This document shows positions 41,125-50,364 of a stretch of 64,000 bases of DNA, piece by piece. The position numbers were made by a program, and so were the translations under genes. The stretch's first letter is position 1, and each line of letters starts with the position of its first letter. A model generated the notes under the pieces. It had not been told where the DNA came from and did not search any database. It worked only from the letters and a program-made list of their open reading frames with translations. Origin of the DNA: CAWATZ01 sp963784995 (GTDB lineage: Bacteria; Planctomycetota; Planctomycetia; Gemmatales; Gemmataceae). Location: positions 1,488,001-1,552,000 of the forward strand of contig CAWATZ010000002.1 in the NCBI GenBank assembly GCA_963784995.1, in the 5' to 3' direction.

Positions 41125-43977
41125 GGCTCGCTTTCTGATCGGCATCGACCTGGGCACGACCAACAGCGCCCTGGCCTACCTCGACCTGAAGTCGCACCGG
41201 CCCGGCGGGCCGGTCCAGATCCGGCCCTTCCCCGTGCCGCAGCTGGTCGCTCCCGGCGAGGTCAAGGAGCGGCCGTTGCTCCCCTCGTTCCTCTACCTGC
41301 CAGGCCCGCACGACCTGCCGCCCGGGGCCACCGCCCTGCCCTGGGACCCGCAGCGGGCCTTCGCCGTCGGCGAGTTCGCCCGCAACCACGGCAGCAAGGT
41401 GCCCGGCCGGCTGGTGTCCTCGGCCAAGTCCTGGCTCTGCCACGGCGGCGTCGATCGCTCGGCCGGCCTGCTCCCCTGGAGCGCCCCGCCGGACGTGCCG
41501 CGGCTGTCGCCGGTCGAGGCGTCGGCCCGCTACCTCCGCCACCTGGTCGAGAGCTGGAATGCCGTCATGGCCGGCAGCGACCCCGACGCCCGGCTGGAAA
41601 AGCAGGACGTGGTGCTGACCGTGCCGGCCTCGTTCGATGACGTGGCCCGCAACCTGACCGTCGAGGCGGCCCGCCATGCGGGGCTGCAAAACATTGTTCT
41701 GCTGGAGGAGCCGCAGGCCGCCTTCTACTGCTGGCTGGTGTCGGCGCCGCCGCCTGAGCTGGCCGGGCTCAGGCCGGGGTCGCGCTGCCTGGTGGTGGAC
41801 GTCGGCGGCGGCACAAGCGACTTCAGCCTGATCGAGGCGGTCGAGCAGCACGGCGACATCGGCTTTGTCCGCTCAGGCGGTCGGGGAACATCTTTTGCTG
41901 GGCGGCGACAACATGGACCTGGCCCTGGCCAAGTTCGTCGAGACCCGCCTGCCCGTCGGCCGGCTCGACGCCGTCGGCTACGGTCTGCTCACCCAGGCGT
42001 GCCGGCAGGCCAAGGAAGTTTTGCTCGGCCCCAATCCGCCGGCCAGCCAGCCGGTCACCGTGGTCGGCCGCGGCCGGGCGGTCATCGCCGGCACTCTCAG
42101 CACCCAGCTGACCGGCGACATGGTCCGGCAAGTGCTGTTTGACGGCTTCTTCCCGCAGGTGCCGCCCGAAGCCGAGGTGCAGCGCGGCGGTCGCACCGGC
42201 CTGCATGAGATGGGCCTGCCGTACGTCAGCGACCCGGCCATCACACGGCACCTGGCGCAGTTCCTCAAGCAACAGTCAGCTCCGGTCGCTGGCGCTGCCG
42301 GCTCGGCAGGAGCCTCGCCCTCCCAGCCGGTGCAGGCGATCCTGTTCAACGGCGGCGTCTTCACCCCGCAGTCGCTGCGTGATCGCCTGCTGGAGGTGAT
42401 GCACTCCTGGTACGATCGCCCCGAGCAGCCCTGGCAGCCGCTGGTGCTGACCAACCCCTCGCTCGACCTGGCCGTCGCCTGGGGGGCCGCTTACTACGCC
42501 TACCTCCGCCACAGCGGCGGCAAACGCATCGGCGGCGGCATCGCTCGCTCCTACTACGTCGGCATCGCCGAGCCCTCGCAAACCGCCCTTTCCGTGGTCT
42601 GTGTCGTGCCGCGCCACCTGGAGGAGGAGAAGGAGCTGGTGCTGGACAGGCCGGAACTGGAATTGCAGCTGGGCCAGCCGGTGCGGTTTCCCCTCTACAC
42701 CTCGACGATGCGCGGCGACGATCAGCCGGGCCAGGTGCTGCGCTTGCAGCCGGAGCAGCTGCTGGAGCTGCCGGCCCTGCACACGTTCCTGCGCGGCGGC
42801 AAGCGGAGCGGCACCCGCACGGTCCCGGTGACACTGGCGGCCCGTTCCACGGCCATCGGCACCCTGGAGCTGTCCTGCGTCTCCCGCGAAGGCGACAACC
42901 GCTGGCGGCTGGAGTTCAACATCCGCGAGCTGGTCGCGCCGCCGCCGTCGCGGGAGGAAGCGGAGGAGCCGGAAGCGAAGCAGGGCGTCACGGACGTCTG
43001 GCCGGAGCACCAGGTCCAGGAGGCAGCCCGGCTGATCCGCGAGGTGTTCGCGGCCAGCGCGCCTTCGCCAACTCCCAACGAGTTGACGCGGGCCCTGGAA
43101 ACCGCCCTGGAGGCGTCGCGCTCCGAGTGGCCCACGGGACTGTGCCGGCGGCTGTGGGACTTCCTGGCCGAGGTTGCCGACGGTCGGAAACGCTCGCCGG
43201 CCCACCAGACGCGCTGGTATCACCTGGTCGGCTGGTGTCTGCGACCCGGCTTCGGCGACCCAATGGACCGCTACCGGGTGGAGCAGCTGTGGAAGATGCT
43301 CGCCGCCCCGCCGCGCGACGCGGCCGCCAAGGCGGCCGCCGCCCGCATTCCGGAGGTCGGGGCCGATTACTGGATCATGTGGCGGCGCCTGGCCGGCGGC
43401 CTCAACGCCACCTTGCAGCAGGCCCTGTTCGATCGGCTCCGCCCGACGCTGCTCCCAACGAAGGGCAAGGTGATCGTCAAGCCGAACCTGAACGAGCTGG
43501 CCGAGATGTGGCGCGGTGGCCAGCCTGGAACGGATCGACGTCAAGCACAAGGAGGCACTGGGCGCGAGTCTGCTCAAGCCGCTGCGGCGCAGCCCGGCGC
43601 CGACGTATGGCTTCTGGGCCCTGACCCGGTTGGGAGCACGCGCCCTGATTTACGGCCCGCTCAACGCGGTGGTGCATCATCAGGTGGTCGAGGGCTGGCT
43701 CGACGCGATCCTGGGGTTCCAGCCGGGCAACGACAGCGAACGGCTGGGCTGGGCCTTCTGCCTGGCCCAGCTGGCCCGCCGTACTGGACAGCGAGCCCTG
43801 GACGTCAGCGACAGCCACCGGACCGCGGTGCTGACCGTGCTGCGCTCGCTCAACGTGCCCGAACACTGGAAGCGAATGGTCGAGGAAGTGAGCGAGCTGG
43901 AGCGCGAGGAACAGGGCCAGATGCTGGGCGACGCGCTGCCGATTGGGTTGCGGCTGGTGCAGACCGAAGAGACTTGA
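41125..43977 (+). CDS. Hsp70-family protein with C-terminal DUF3731-like region (two frameshifts)
   Basis: About 950 residues after restoring two indels: an extra T near 41874 (GTCCGCTCAGGCGG) and a missing C near 43513 (TGGCGCGGTGGCC), which cancel in length. The N-terminal nucleotide-binding domain is typical: FLIGIDLGTTNSALAYLDL, VVLTVPASFDDVARN, LVVDVGGGTSDFSLIE. The substrate domain is shortened, and the C-terminal third (RTRWYHLVGWCLRPGFGDPM, DRYRVEQLWKML) matches the DUF3731 region of DnaK-related proteins. A short stretch AGAAGSAGASPSQ looks like a repeat-derived insert. No DnaJ or GrpE is adjacent, so its client is unknown. Confidence 0.88.
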
Positions 43978-43996
43978 AAACTCTCCCCACTCCGCT

Positions 43997-44055
43997 GACA
44001 AGCCGCCGGGTTTATCCCGGCGGAAAAACCGCTTGGATAAACCCGGCGGCTCGTC
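43997..44055. repeat. Palindromic element behind the Hsp70 gene
   Basis: Arms GACAAGCCGCCGGGTTTATC(C) and GGATAAACCCGGCGGCTCGT(C). Inside is a second pair CCGCCGGG-TTTAT-CCCGGCGG. A half copy with related sequence lies at 34719-34752. It sits between convergent genes and may terminate both. Confidence 0.82.
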
Positions 44056-44075
44056 CAGAGAGAGGAGAAAGAACC

Positions 44076-44990
44076 TTACCAGCCGGCACCAGGCGGGTTG
44101 CCGTCGGCGGGATTCAGGGCGTTGGTCCAGGTCGTCTGAGTCAAACTCGCGGAAATCGTGCGGACGCTGCCGTCCATCAGGGCCAGGTTCATGACGTTGT
44201 GATAGCACTGCGCCAGGTTGGGGTTGGCGTTCATGGGGCTGATGCCGATCTGCGGTAATACGTAGGACCCCGTATAATTCTCCTGGCCAGGCAACTGGTC
44301 CGGGTCGGGCCAGTAAGGCCCAATGGTATTCGGGTACGCCGGAAACCACCAGGTCATAAAACTATTGGGAAGCCCAGTCGTCGGATCGATGGCAGGAAAG
44401 CCCGGAAAACAACCGGATGCCTCGACTATGGCAATGGTATTCGATGACCCGTCGGGAATGGTCTCAATCCGGTAGGGTGGCGGGACACTCAGCAGGTTAA
44501 ACGTACCATTGGCACCCCAGACAGCACAGTTCAAGGAGTAGTTGCCGGTAGCGTAATTGGGGGCAACGGTCCCGATCCCGTTCATGACGGTCGGATCCGA
44601 TGGGCAGGAGTGGACCGCCAGCGGCGTGTACTGGACCCCCAGATAGCCGGGGTTCGGGATGTCCTGGGTGTATTGATTGAAGACCACACTCTGTTCGCAG
44701 TATGGCAGCAAGGCGTAAAAGGCACTGCCCTGGGCAGTGTTGCCGGTCTGTGGGTTGACTACCTGATTGAAGTTGGCCGGCGGCAGCATGGAGTCGTTGG
44801 CCCCCACGTAGTTGTGGATCGCCAGGATGAGCTGTTTCTCGTTGTTCTGGCACTTCGCCCGGGCGGCGGCCTCGCGGACCTTCTGGACGGCCGGCAGCAG
44901 CAGGCCGATGAGGATGGCGATGATGGCGATCACCACCAGCAGCTCGATCAGCGTGAAGCCGATCCTGCGTGGAGAGTGCCTGGTCAGCAT
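44076..44990 (-). CDS. DUF1559 protein with prepilin-type N-terminus
   Basis: Protein of 304 residues; members are numerous in planctomycetes. The N-terminus has a type IV prepilin cleavage motif G|FTLIELLVVIAIIAILIGL, followed by LPAVQKVREAAARAKCQNN. The C-terminal domain holds the family blocks SAFYALLPYCEQ and the H-X9-DG-like end (CYHNVMNLALMDGSVRTISA). It is likely a pseudopilin or surface protein. ATG at 44990 chosen as the start giving a short basic leader (MLTRHSPRRIG). Confidence 0.93.
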   Translation of the reverse strand: MLTRHSPRRIGFTLIELLVVIAIIAILIGLLLPAVQKVREAAARAKCQNNEKQLILAIHNYVGANDSMLPPANFNQVVNPQTGNTAQGSAFYALLPYCEQSVVFNQYTQDIPNPGYLGVQYTPLAVHSCPSDPTVMNGIGTVAPNYATGNYSLNCAVWGANGTFNLLSVPPPYRIETIPDGSSNTIAIVEASGCFPGFPAIDPTTGLPNSFMTWWFPAYPNTIGPYWPDPDQLPGQENYTGSYVLPQIGISPMNANPNLAQCYHNVMNLALMDGSVRTISASLTQTTWTNALNPADGNPPGAGW

Positions 44991-45186
44991 GACAGGAGTC
45001 CTCGGAGAGTCCAGGCGAACAAGGACGCCGCGCATCCTGCGCTCGGGGAGCTTGCTGGCCCAGCAGGTCGCAGCTTCGCCGTATTACTATTCTGAGTTTT
45101 GTAATATCAATGGACGCTGAAGCTGTCAACCGGTCGGATGGAACTTCTTTTCTGGTGGGATCAGAGCAGCAGGAAAAGACAGGGCT

Positions 45187-46014
45187 TCATTTGGGCGCTT
45201 CCCCGGAAGCGGGAGAGGACGCCGGAGGCTGGATCTGCTGAAACCACGCGACCTCCTCGGGCTGCAGCGGCGCGAGCGGCCGGGTGTAGTCGATGTCGCG
45301 GTCATAGCGCGACCGGGCATAAATGGCCTCGACCAGCGGCTGGAGATCCACCGAGACGTCCGGATCCGGTTTGGACAGCGGCACCGGGATGGCCGGCAGC
45401 GGTCGATGGTAGTAGGCCGGCCAGACCCGGCAGTAGGGCGCCCGTTCGCGCCGGGCAACCAGCAGGGTGTACGGACACCGGGGCCAGGGATCGACCATCG
45501 GCAGCCGCTGGCCGCCGCGCAGCAGGTCGATCTCGACCAGACTGGCCGTGCCCAGGAGCAAGCCCTGGCGTTTGCGCAGGTATTGCTCCCATCCCAGCGA
45601 ATCCTCCCGTTTATTGGAAGGGGACAGAACCTCCACGCAGGTGATCAGTCGCCGCTCCAGGCGCAGCTCGTAGATTTCAATGAAGGTTTCCCGGTATTCG
45701 GTTGCGATCTGGGCACGCAAGGTTAGCGGTTCGCCTTCCGTTGCCGGTTCCTCCAGGGCGACCTCGCCCTGTGCGGATTTCGGCGGTGGAGGCGTTCGTG
45801 TCGTGACGCCCACGTCGGTCTGGAAGCTGTGTTCATCCTTGCCCTCTGTTTCGGCCAGGACGACATAGGCACGTTCGCCGGTTCGCACGATGTAATGTTC
45901 GGGGACAGTCGCGGCGAGCAGGTCGTGAATCTTCTCGATCAGATGGCTATGGAAATCCTCCCACAGACCACACGCCTCGATGTACGGGTCCATCCCCGGA
46001 AATGGCGATTTCAT
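45187..46014 (-). CDS. DUF4058 family protein
   Basis: Protein of 275 residues beginning MKSPFPGMDPYIEACGLWED, the family signature. Later blocks are DLLAATVPEHYIVRTGERAY, IEIYELRLERRLITCVEVLS and PSNKREDSLGWEQYLRKRQG. The VEVLSPSNK motif recalls the core of PD-(D/E)xK nucleases such as Uma2, but function is not established. A GGGAGGC site precedes the start. The prolific occurrence of this family in planctomycetes and cyanobacteria fits the organism. Confidence 0.9.
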   Translation of the reverse strand: MKSPFPGMDPYIEACGLWEDFHSHLIEKIHDLLAATVPEHYIVRTGERAYVVLAETEGKDEHSFQTDVGVTTRTPPPPKSAQGEVALEEPATEGEPLTLRAQIATEYRETFIEIYELRLERRLITCVEVLSPSNKREDSLGWEQYLRKRQGLLLGTASLVEIDLLRGGQRLPMVDPWPRCPYTLLVARRERAPYCRVWPAYYHRPLPAIPVPLSKPDPDVSVDLQPLVEAIYARSRYDRDIDYTRPLAPLQPEEVAWFQQIQPPASSPASGEAPK

Positions 46015-46057
46015 GAACGAGCCTCCCTTCGCCTTTGCTGGCCACACCCCTGGTAGG

Positions 46058-46972
46058 TTACTGCAAAGGCTCGCGGTCTGCTACGCGATCTTTGCTGTTT
46101 CCTCTTCGAGCCAGCTGCCGCAGGGTCTCCAGCTCCCCCGCAGACACGCTGCAGCAGCCGATCTCGCGCCGTCCTGGGCCGTGGCAGTCACTGCCTCCGG
46201 TGACGGCCAGGTGCAGCTGCCCCGCCCAGCGCCGCAGCTCCTGCAGCCGGGATTTGCGCACCTCGGGATAATCGACCTCGACCGCTCCCAGGCCGAGCCC
46301 CGCCAGTTCGACCAGGGCCGGCCAGTCGGCGGCTGGCCCGGGATGGGCCCAGCAGGGAACGCCACCCGCCTGCCGCACCAGACGGACCGCCTCGGCAACG
46401 GCCAGCCGGCGCCGACTGGCCTCCGGAACGACGCAGGGGCCGCCGTCTTTTAGATAACGGGCAAACGCTTCACGCACCGAACCGACCCGGCCTGCCTGGA
46501 CCAGCAGTTCGGCCAGGTAACGCCGGCCCAGGGCGTCGGGCGTTGCCTCGGTCGGCTGCCAGGGCAGGTCCACACCGAGCTGGCGCAGCCGGTCGAGCAT
46601 CGCCTGGAAGCGCTCGATCCGCTGCCGGCGCACCCAGGCCAGGGCATCGTTAAGTGGCGTGTCATCCTCGGCGACGAAGTAGGCGAGCAAGTGCAGTTCC
46701 CGGCCGTGATGCTCCGTGGTGATCTCGACGGCGCTGATGACCTCGAGGCCGGTGCCGGCCGCGGCCTGGCAGGCCCGGGGCAGGGCGGCGAGCGTGTCGT
46801 GGTCGGTGATGGCGACGGCGGCCAGGCCCGCCCGGGCCGCCAGGCGGACCACCTGCTCGGGAGTGTAAGTGCCGTCGCTGCAGGTGGTGTGCAGATGCAG
46901 GTCGGCCCGGTCCCGCAGGGGGCTCTGCGCCAGGGTCTGGCAAAGACGGGTGAACGGTTGGCCGGCCGGCAT
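46058..46972 (-). CDS. PHP-domain phosphoesterase
   Basis: Protein of 304 residues of the polymerase/histidinol phosphatase superfamily, closest in layout to the nucleoside 3',5'-bisphosphate / oligoribonucleotide phosphatases. Metal ligands are visible in RADLHLHTTCSDGTYTPEQV, AVAITDHDTL, VISAVEITTE, VPCWAHPG and VTGGSDCHG. The start ATG at 46972 lies three bases behind nusB, so the two are co-transcribed. Exact substrate is inferred. Confidence 0.9.
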   Translation of the reverse strand: MPAGQPFTRLCQTLAQSPLRDRADLHLHTTCSDGTYTPEQVVRLAARAGLAAVAITDHDTLAALPRACQAAAGTGLEVISAVEITTEHHGRELHLLAYFVAEDDTPLNDALAWVRRQRIERFQAMLDRLRQLGVDLPWQPTEATPDALGRRYLAELLVQAGRVGSVREAFARYLKDGGPCVVPEASRRRLAVAEAVRLVRQAGGVPCWAHPGPAADWPALVELAGLGLGAVEVDYPEVRKSRLQELRRWAGQLHLAVTGGSDCHGPGRREIGCCSVSAGELETLRQLARRGNSKDRVADREPLQ

Positions 46973-46975
46973 GGA

Positions 46976-47389
46976 TCAGGTCGATTGAGGGAGGTTGCGG
47001 AGCAAGCGGTCGAGGACGCCGTTGACAAACGCCGGTGAATTGGCCGAGCCATAGCGGCGGGCCAGCTCGATGGCCTCGTCCAGGGTGACCCGCGCCGGCG
47101 TCTCCGGAGTGTGCAGCAGCTCGTAGCCGCCCAGGCGCAGGACATTGCGATCGACCGCGGCCATGCGGGCCAGCCGCCAGTTCTCGGCCGCGGCCGACAG
47201 CTGCTGGTCGATCTCCGTTTGCTGGCTCAGGACGCCATCGTAGAGCGACAGGGTGAAGGGATGCAGGTCGCTGTCACGCAGCCGTTCGCGCACGAACTCC
47301 TCGATCGCTTCCCGGGGCAGACCCGGGTTGAGGTCGTGCTGATACAGCAGCTGCAGGGCCACCTCGCGGGCCCGGAAACGTCGGCTCAC
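46976..47389 (-). CDS. nusB: Transcription antitermination factor NusB
   Basis: Protein of 137 residues that joins NusE to bind boxA RNA in rRNA antitermination. It starts at GTG with (M)SRRFRAREVALQLLYQHDLN, and has DRNVLRLGGYELLHTPETPA, VTLDEAIELARRYGSANSPA and FVNGVLDRLL, the full family pattern. A GGGAGGTGG ribosome site decides the start at 47389 over an upstream ATG. It is followed directly by the PHP gene. Confidence 0.96.
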   Translation of the reverse strand: MSRRFRAREVALQLLYQHDLNPGLPREAIEEFVRERLRDSDLHPFTLSLYDGVLSQQTEIDQQLSAAAENWRLARMAAVDRNVLRLGGYELLHTPETPARVTLDEAIELARRYGSANSPAFVNGVLDRLLRNLPQST

Positions 47390-47531
47390 AGATCCCACCT
47401 CCCAGGGGTATCCTACCAGGGAACGCTGAACGTGACCAGAACCCGAGCGTCCTGTCTTCCGCCCCTTCGGGGCGCAACACGATAGCCTGGGGCATCGCCC
47501 CAGATGTCGAGGGCAGCGTCCCAGGCCCATA

Positions 47532-47575
47532 CAAAAACGCACAAGCCCGGCCCCAGGTTTCCCCAGGACCGGGCC
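47532..47575 (-). terminator. Rho-independent terminator of the YTV-like gene
   Basis: On the minus strand: GGCCCGGTCCTGG-GGAAA-CCTGGGGCCGGGC followed by TTGTGCGTTTTT. It begins about 27 bases after the stop of the repeat protein and before nusB. Confidence 0.8.
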
Positions 47576-47601
47576 AGCCGGAGGTGGTAGTCACTTCAAT
47601 C

Positions 47602-48708
47602 TCAGTGGCACACCGGCATACACACCGGGACCTTGATCGTGGTCACGTACGGCACAACCTCGCACTGCAATTGCTTGGTCATGACCGTCTCGGGTTTGCA
47701 CTCGTAAACGGTGTACTTGCTGACGCCCTTCTTCTCGACCTGCTTGTAGCTGACCACGTTGACGACGACTTCCTTCTCGTGCGGAACGCACTCGTGGACC
47801 ACGTAGGTGCCGGTCTTCTCAACGTGCTTGTAGCTCATCACGTTGACGACGACTTCCTTCTCGTGCGGAACGCACTCGTGGACCATATAGGTGCCGGTCT
47901 TCTCGACCTGCTTGTAGCTCATCACGTTGACGACGACTTCCTTCTCGTGCGGAACGCACTCGTGGACCATATAGGTACCGGTCTTCTCGACGTGCTTGTA
48001 GCTCACCACGTTGTAGACCACGTCGCGAGTCTTCGCGACGCACTCGTGGATGATGCGCTTGCACGGGACGACGGATTGGACCGGAGTGCAGACAACGCGC
48101 TGACAGCCGGTACAGGGATCGCAGACGCAGCTGGACACCCAGTTACAAGTCGTGACGTTCTCGGTGATCTCCCTGGCCATCGTTTCGTAATAGGTCTCGG
48201 TCCCCTTCTGCTGGGTGGTGATCGGCTGGCACTCGTAGTACTTGTAGGTCATCGGCTTGGCGACCGTCACGTACTCGATCTGCTTCACCTTCTGCTGGGT
48301 GGTGATCGGCTGGCACTCGTAGTACTTGTAGGTCACCGGCTTGGCGACCGTCACGTACTCGATCTGCTTCACCTTCTGCTGGGTGGTGACCGGCATGCAC
48401 TCGTAGTACTTGTAGGTCATCGGCTTGGCGACCGTCACGTACTCGATCTGCTTCACCTTCTGCTGGGTGGTGATCGGCTGGCACTCGTAGTAGGTGTACG
48501 GCTGCTCGACGACCTTGGCGATCATCTTGTTCACGGTAACCGGAACCTCGACTTCCTTGGTGACCGTCTTGTAGCAGGTCACCTGCTGGTCCACGTAGCA
48601 GGTCGTGTAGCAGGGCGCGCACACCTGGCCACACGACATCCAGCTCGCCTGAACTGGCTGCGCCAGGGCGACAACCGCCCCGATCGCGAACATCAACATC
48701 TTCTTCAT
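47602..48708 (-). CDS. YTV-type cysteine/valine repeat envelope protein
   Basis: Protein of 368 residues starting MKKMLMFAIGAVVALAQPVQA, a signal peptide. It then consists of two repeat arrays. The first has four units of about 31 residues (YYECQPITTQQKVKQIEYVT, VAKPMTYK); the second has about four units of 30 residues (VHECVPHEKEVVVNVMSYKQ, VEKTGTYM). A central Cys-rich stretch (WVSSCVCDPCTGCQRVVC) separates them. Each unit has one cysteine, suited to inter-chain disulfides. Similar YTV proteins were described in the detergent-insoluble cell wall of planctomycetes, so an S-layer-like envelope role is likely. DNA repeats are nearly identical, pointing to recent unit duplication. Confidence 0.82.
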   Translation of the reverse strand: MKKMLMFAIGAVVALAQPVQASWMSCGQVCAPCYTTCYVDQQVTCYKTVTKEVEVPVTVNKMIAKVVEQPYTYYECQPITTQQKVKQIEYVTVAKPMTYKYYECMPVTTQQKVKQIEYVTVAKPVTYKYYECQPITTQQKVKQIEYVTVAKPMTYKYYECQPITTQQKGTETYYETMAREITENVTTCNWVSSCVCDPCTGCQRVVCTPVQSVVPCKRIIHECVAKTRDVVYNVVSYKHVEKTGTYMVHECVPHEKEVVVNVMSYKQVEKTGTYMVHECVPHEKEVVVNVMSYKHVEKTGTYVVHECVPHEKEVVVNVVSYKQVEKKGVSKYTVYECKPETVMTKQLQCEVVPYVTTIKVPVCMPVCH

Positions 48709-49000
48709 TTTGTTCCTTCCCCTCCGAAATTGGAATATTGGGTAGTTTGGGAAGACTGACACTGATTTAAGAGATTGTCAGAAATGAACGAGAATTGCAA
48801 CAGTAAATTTCCCAATCTTCCGATTTTTTCTAGACAACTTTACATTCCTATATTGTCTATTTTCACTAACTATCTGGTTGGTCTGTTCTGCGAACTCCAG
48901 GAGGGAGTTGCGAGTTCGATGATTGTAAGGAATTGCTGATTTTGGATTTATGACCTTCCCTGGCGGAGTTTCCGGTCCGATCAGGGAAGAGCGGGAAGGA

Positions 49001-50164
49001 TCAGGCCACCTTTCGGTCTGAACGTCCTTCCAGCAGAACGCGGTCGAGAAACGTGAAGAGTTCGTGAGCGAATCGAGCCCGATTGAAGAGGAGCGCCTGC
49101 CGGCGGGCGGCGGCGGGGTTGAAGTCGCCGGCCCGGGCCTCGAAGCCCAGGATGGCGTCGGCCAGGCAGTCGGCGGTCGGCTCGGCGAACCAGTTCCCGG
49201 TCGGCTCGCGTCCGGTCCCGGGTGGCACGACGGTTTCCGTGGCCCCGCCCTTGCCCAGGGCGATGACGGGAGCGCCGCAGCCGTGCGCCTCCAGCGGCAC
49301 GATGCCGAAATCCTCCTCGCCCGGAAAGAGCAGGGCCCGGCAGCGGCGCATCTGGTCGCGGATGACGGCGTCGGGCTGCCAGCCGAGGAAGGTCACGGTC
49401 GGGCCGGCCAGGGACCTGAGGCGAGCCTCGTCCTGCCCGGTGCCGATGATGAGCAGCTGCCGCCCGAGCCGATTGCAAACCTCGATGGCCAGGTCGAGCC
49501 GTTTGTAGGGGGCGAAGGCCGAGACAATCAGGTAATAGTCCTCGCGCGGCAGGGGTGTGGGACAGTAAAAGTCGGTGTCCACGGGCGGATAGATGACCAC
49601 GCTTTGCCGGCCATAGCACTCGGCGATGCGCTGCTGCACGGTCTTGCTGATGGCGATGAAATGGCTAACCCTGCTGCTCGTCTCCCGGTCCCAGCGCCGC
49701 ATCCGTTCCAGGAGCCAATCGACCATCCGGGCCTTCAGGCCGCGGGCCCGGCCCGCGCCGAAGTAGGCCTGCTTCATGTGCCAGGCATAGCGCATCGGCG
49801 TGAAGCAGTAACAGACGTGAGGGACCGGCCGATCCCCGGCCAGCGGCGGCCGGACTGACTTGGCAACGCAGTGACTGAAGCTGACCACCAGGTCGCACTC
49901 GGGCAGACGCCAGCTGCTCACCATGGCCGGGAACAGCGGCAGGAAATAGCGATACAGACGGAAGATGCCCGGGATGGCCTGCAACAGACTGGCCCGGGGC
50001 TGCAACGCCTCGATGGCGGGGGAGACGGTCCCCTTGCGATGGATGAGGGTCCGCAGCTGGGCCTGCGGCCAGCGCTGGCAGAGGACTTCCAGGCATTTCT
50101 CGCCGCCGCGCATCCCGGTCAGCCAATCATGCACCAGCACAACACGCGGCGAGGATGCTTCCAT
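49001..50164 (-). CDS. Glycosyltransferase family 4
   Basis: Protein of 387 residues with the GT-B fold: N-terminal VVLVHDWLTGMRGGEKCLEV, a middle HFIAISKTVQQRIAECYGR linker, and C-terminal YYLIVSAFAPYKRLDLAIEV and EDFGIVPLEAHGCGAPVIAL with the E-X7-E donor site. The substrate is unknown; related proteins build exopolysaccharide or O-antigen. It is alone, without other polysaccharide genes nearby. ATG at 50164 was chosen; a further in-frame ATG lies two codons upstream. Confidence 0.92.
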   Translation of the reverse strand: MEASSPRVVLVHDWLTGMRGGEKCLEVLCQRWPQAQLRTLIHRKGTVSPAIEALQPRASLLQAIPGIFRLYRYFLPLFPAMVSSWRLPECDLVVSFSHCVAKSVRPPLAGDRPVPHVCYCFTPMRYAWHMKQAYFGAGRARGLKARMVDWLLERMRRWDRETSSRVSHFIAISKTVQQRIAECYGRQSVVIYPPVDTDFYCPTPLPREDYYLIVSAFAPYKRLDLAIEVCNRLGRQLLIIGTGQDEARLRSLAGPTVTFLGWQPDAVIRDQMRRCRALLFPGEEDFGIVPLEAHGCGAPVIALGKGGATETVVPPGTGREPTGNWFAEPTADCLADAILGFEARAGDFNPAAARRQALLFNRARFAHELFTFLDRVLLEGRSDRKVA

Positions 50165-50237
50165 GCGCAGGATCTCCCGGGCCTGGGGGCTGGCAGAGTG
50201 TACCGCCGTCGCCGGGACGGTGGAAGGCCAACCAAGG

Positions 50238-50303
50238 CTGTAGGGAACGCCCTCCGTGGCGTTCCTTGTCGGACCGGAACGCCACGGAGGGCGTTCCCTA
50301 CAG
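50238..50303. repeat. Palindromic element between glycosyltransferase and esterase genes
   Basis: Arms CTGTAGGGAACGCCCTCCGT(GGCGTTCC) and complement around TTGTCGGACC. A half copy (GGAACGCCACGGAGTGCGTT, 19123-19148) lies inside the FHA gene. It occupies the divergent promoter region of the two flanking genes. Confidence 0.88.
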
Positions 50304-50364
50304 ACGGTGATTGGCGTATCATCAACCGAGTCCATCCCACCGAACCCCATTGAGGAGACCACCC

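Noticed and set aside
47602..48708. Possible CRISPR array because of regular repeats
   Set aside because: Repeats are translated, contiguous and without unique spacers; they belong to a coding gene.
47584..48759. A 391-residue plus-strand frame with HHVDDDFLLVRNALVDH repeats
   Set aside because: Its repeats only mirror those of the minus-strand YTV-like gene, which has a signal peptide, ribosome site and terminator.
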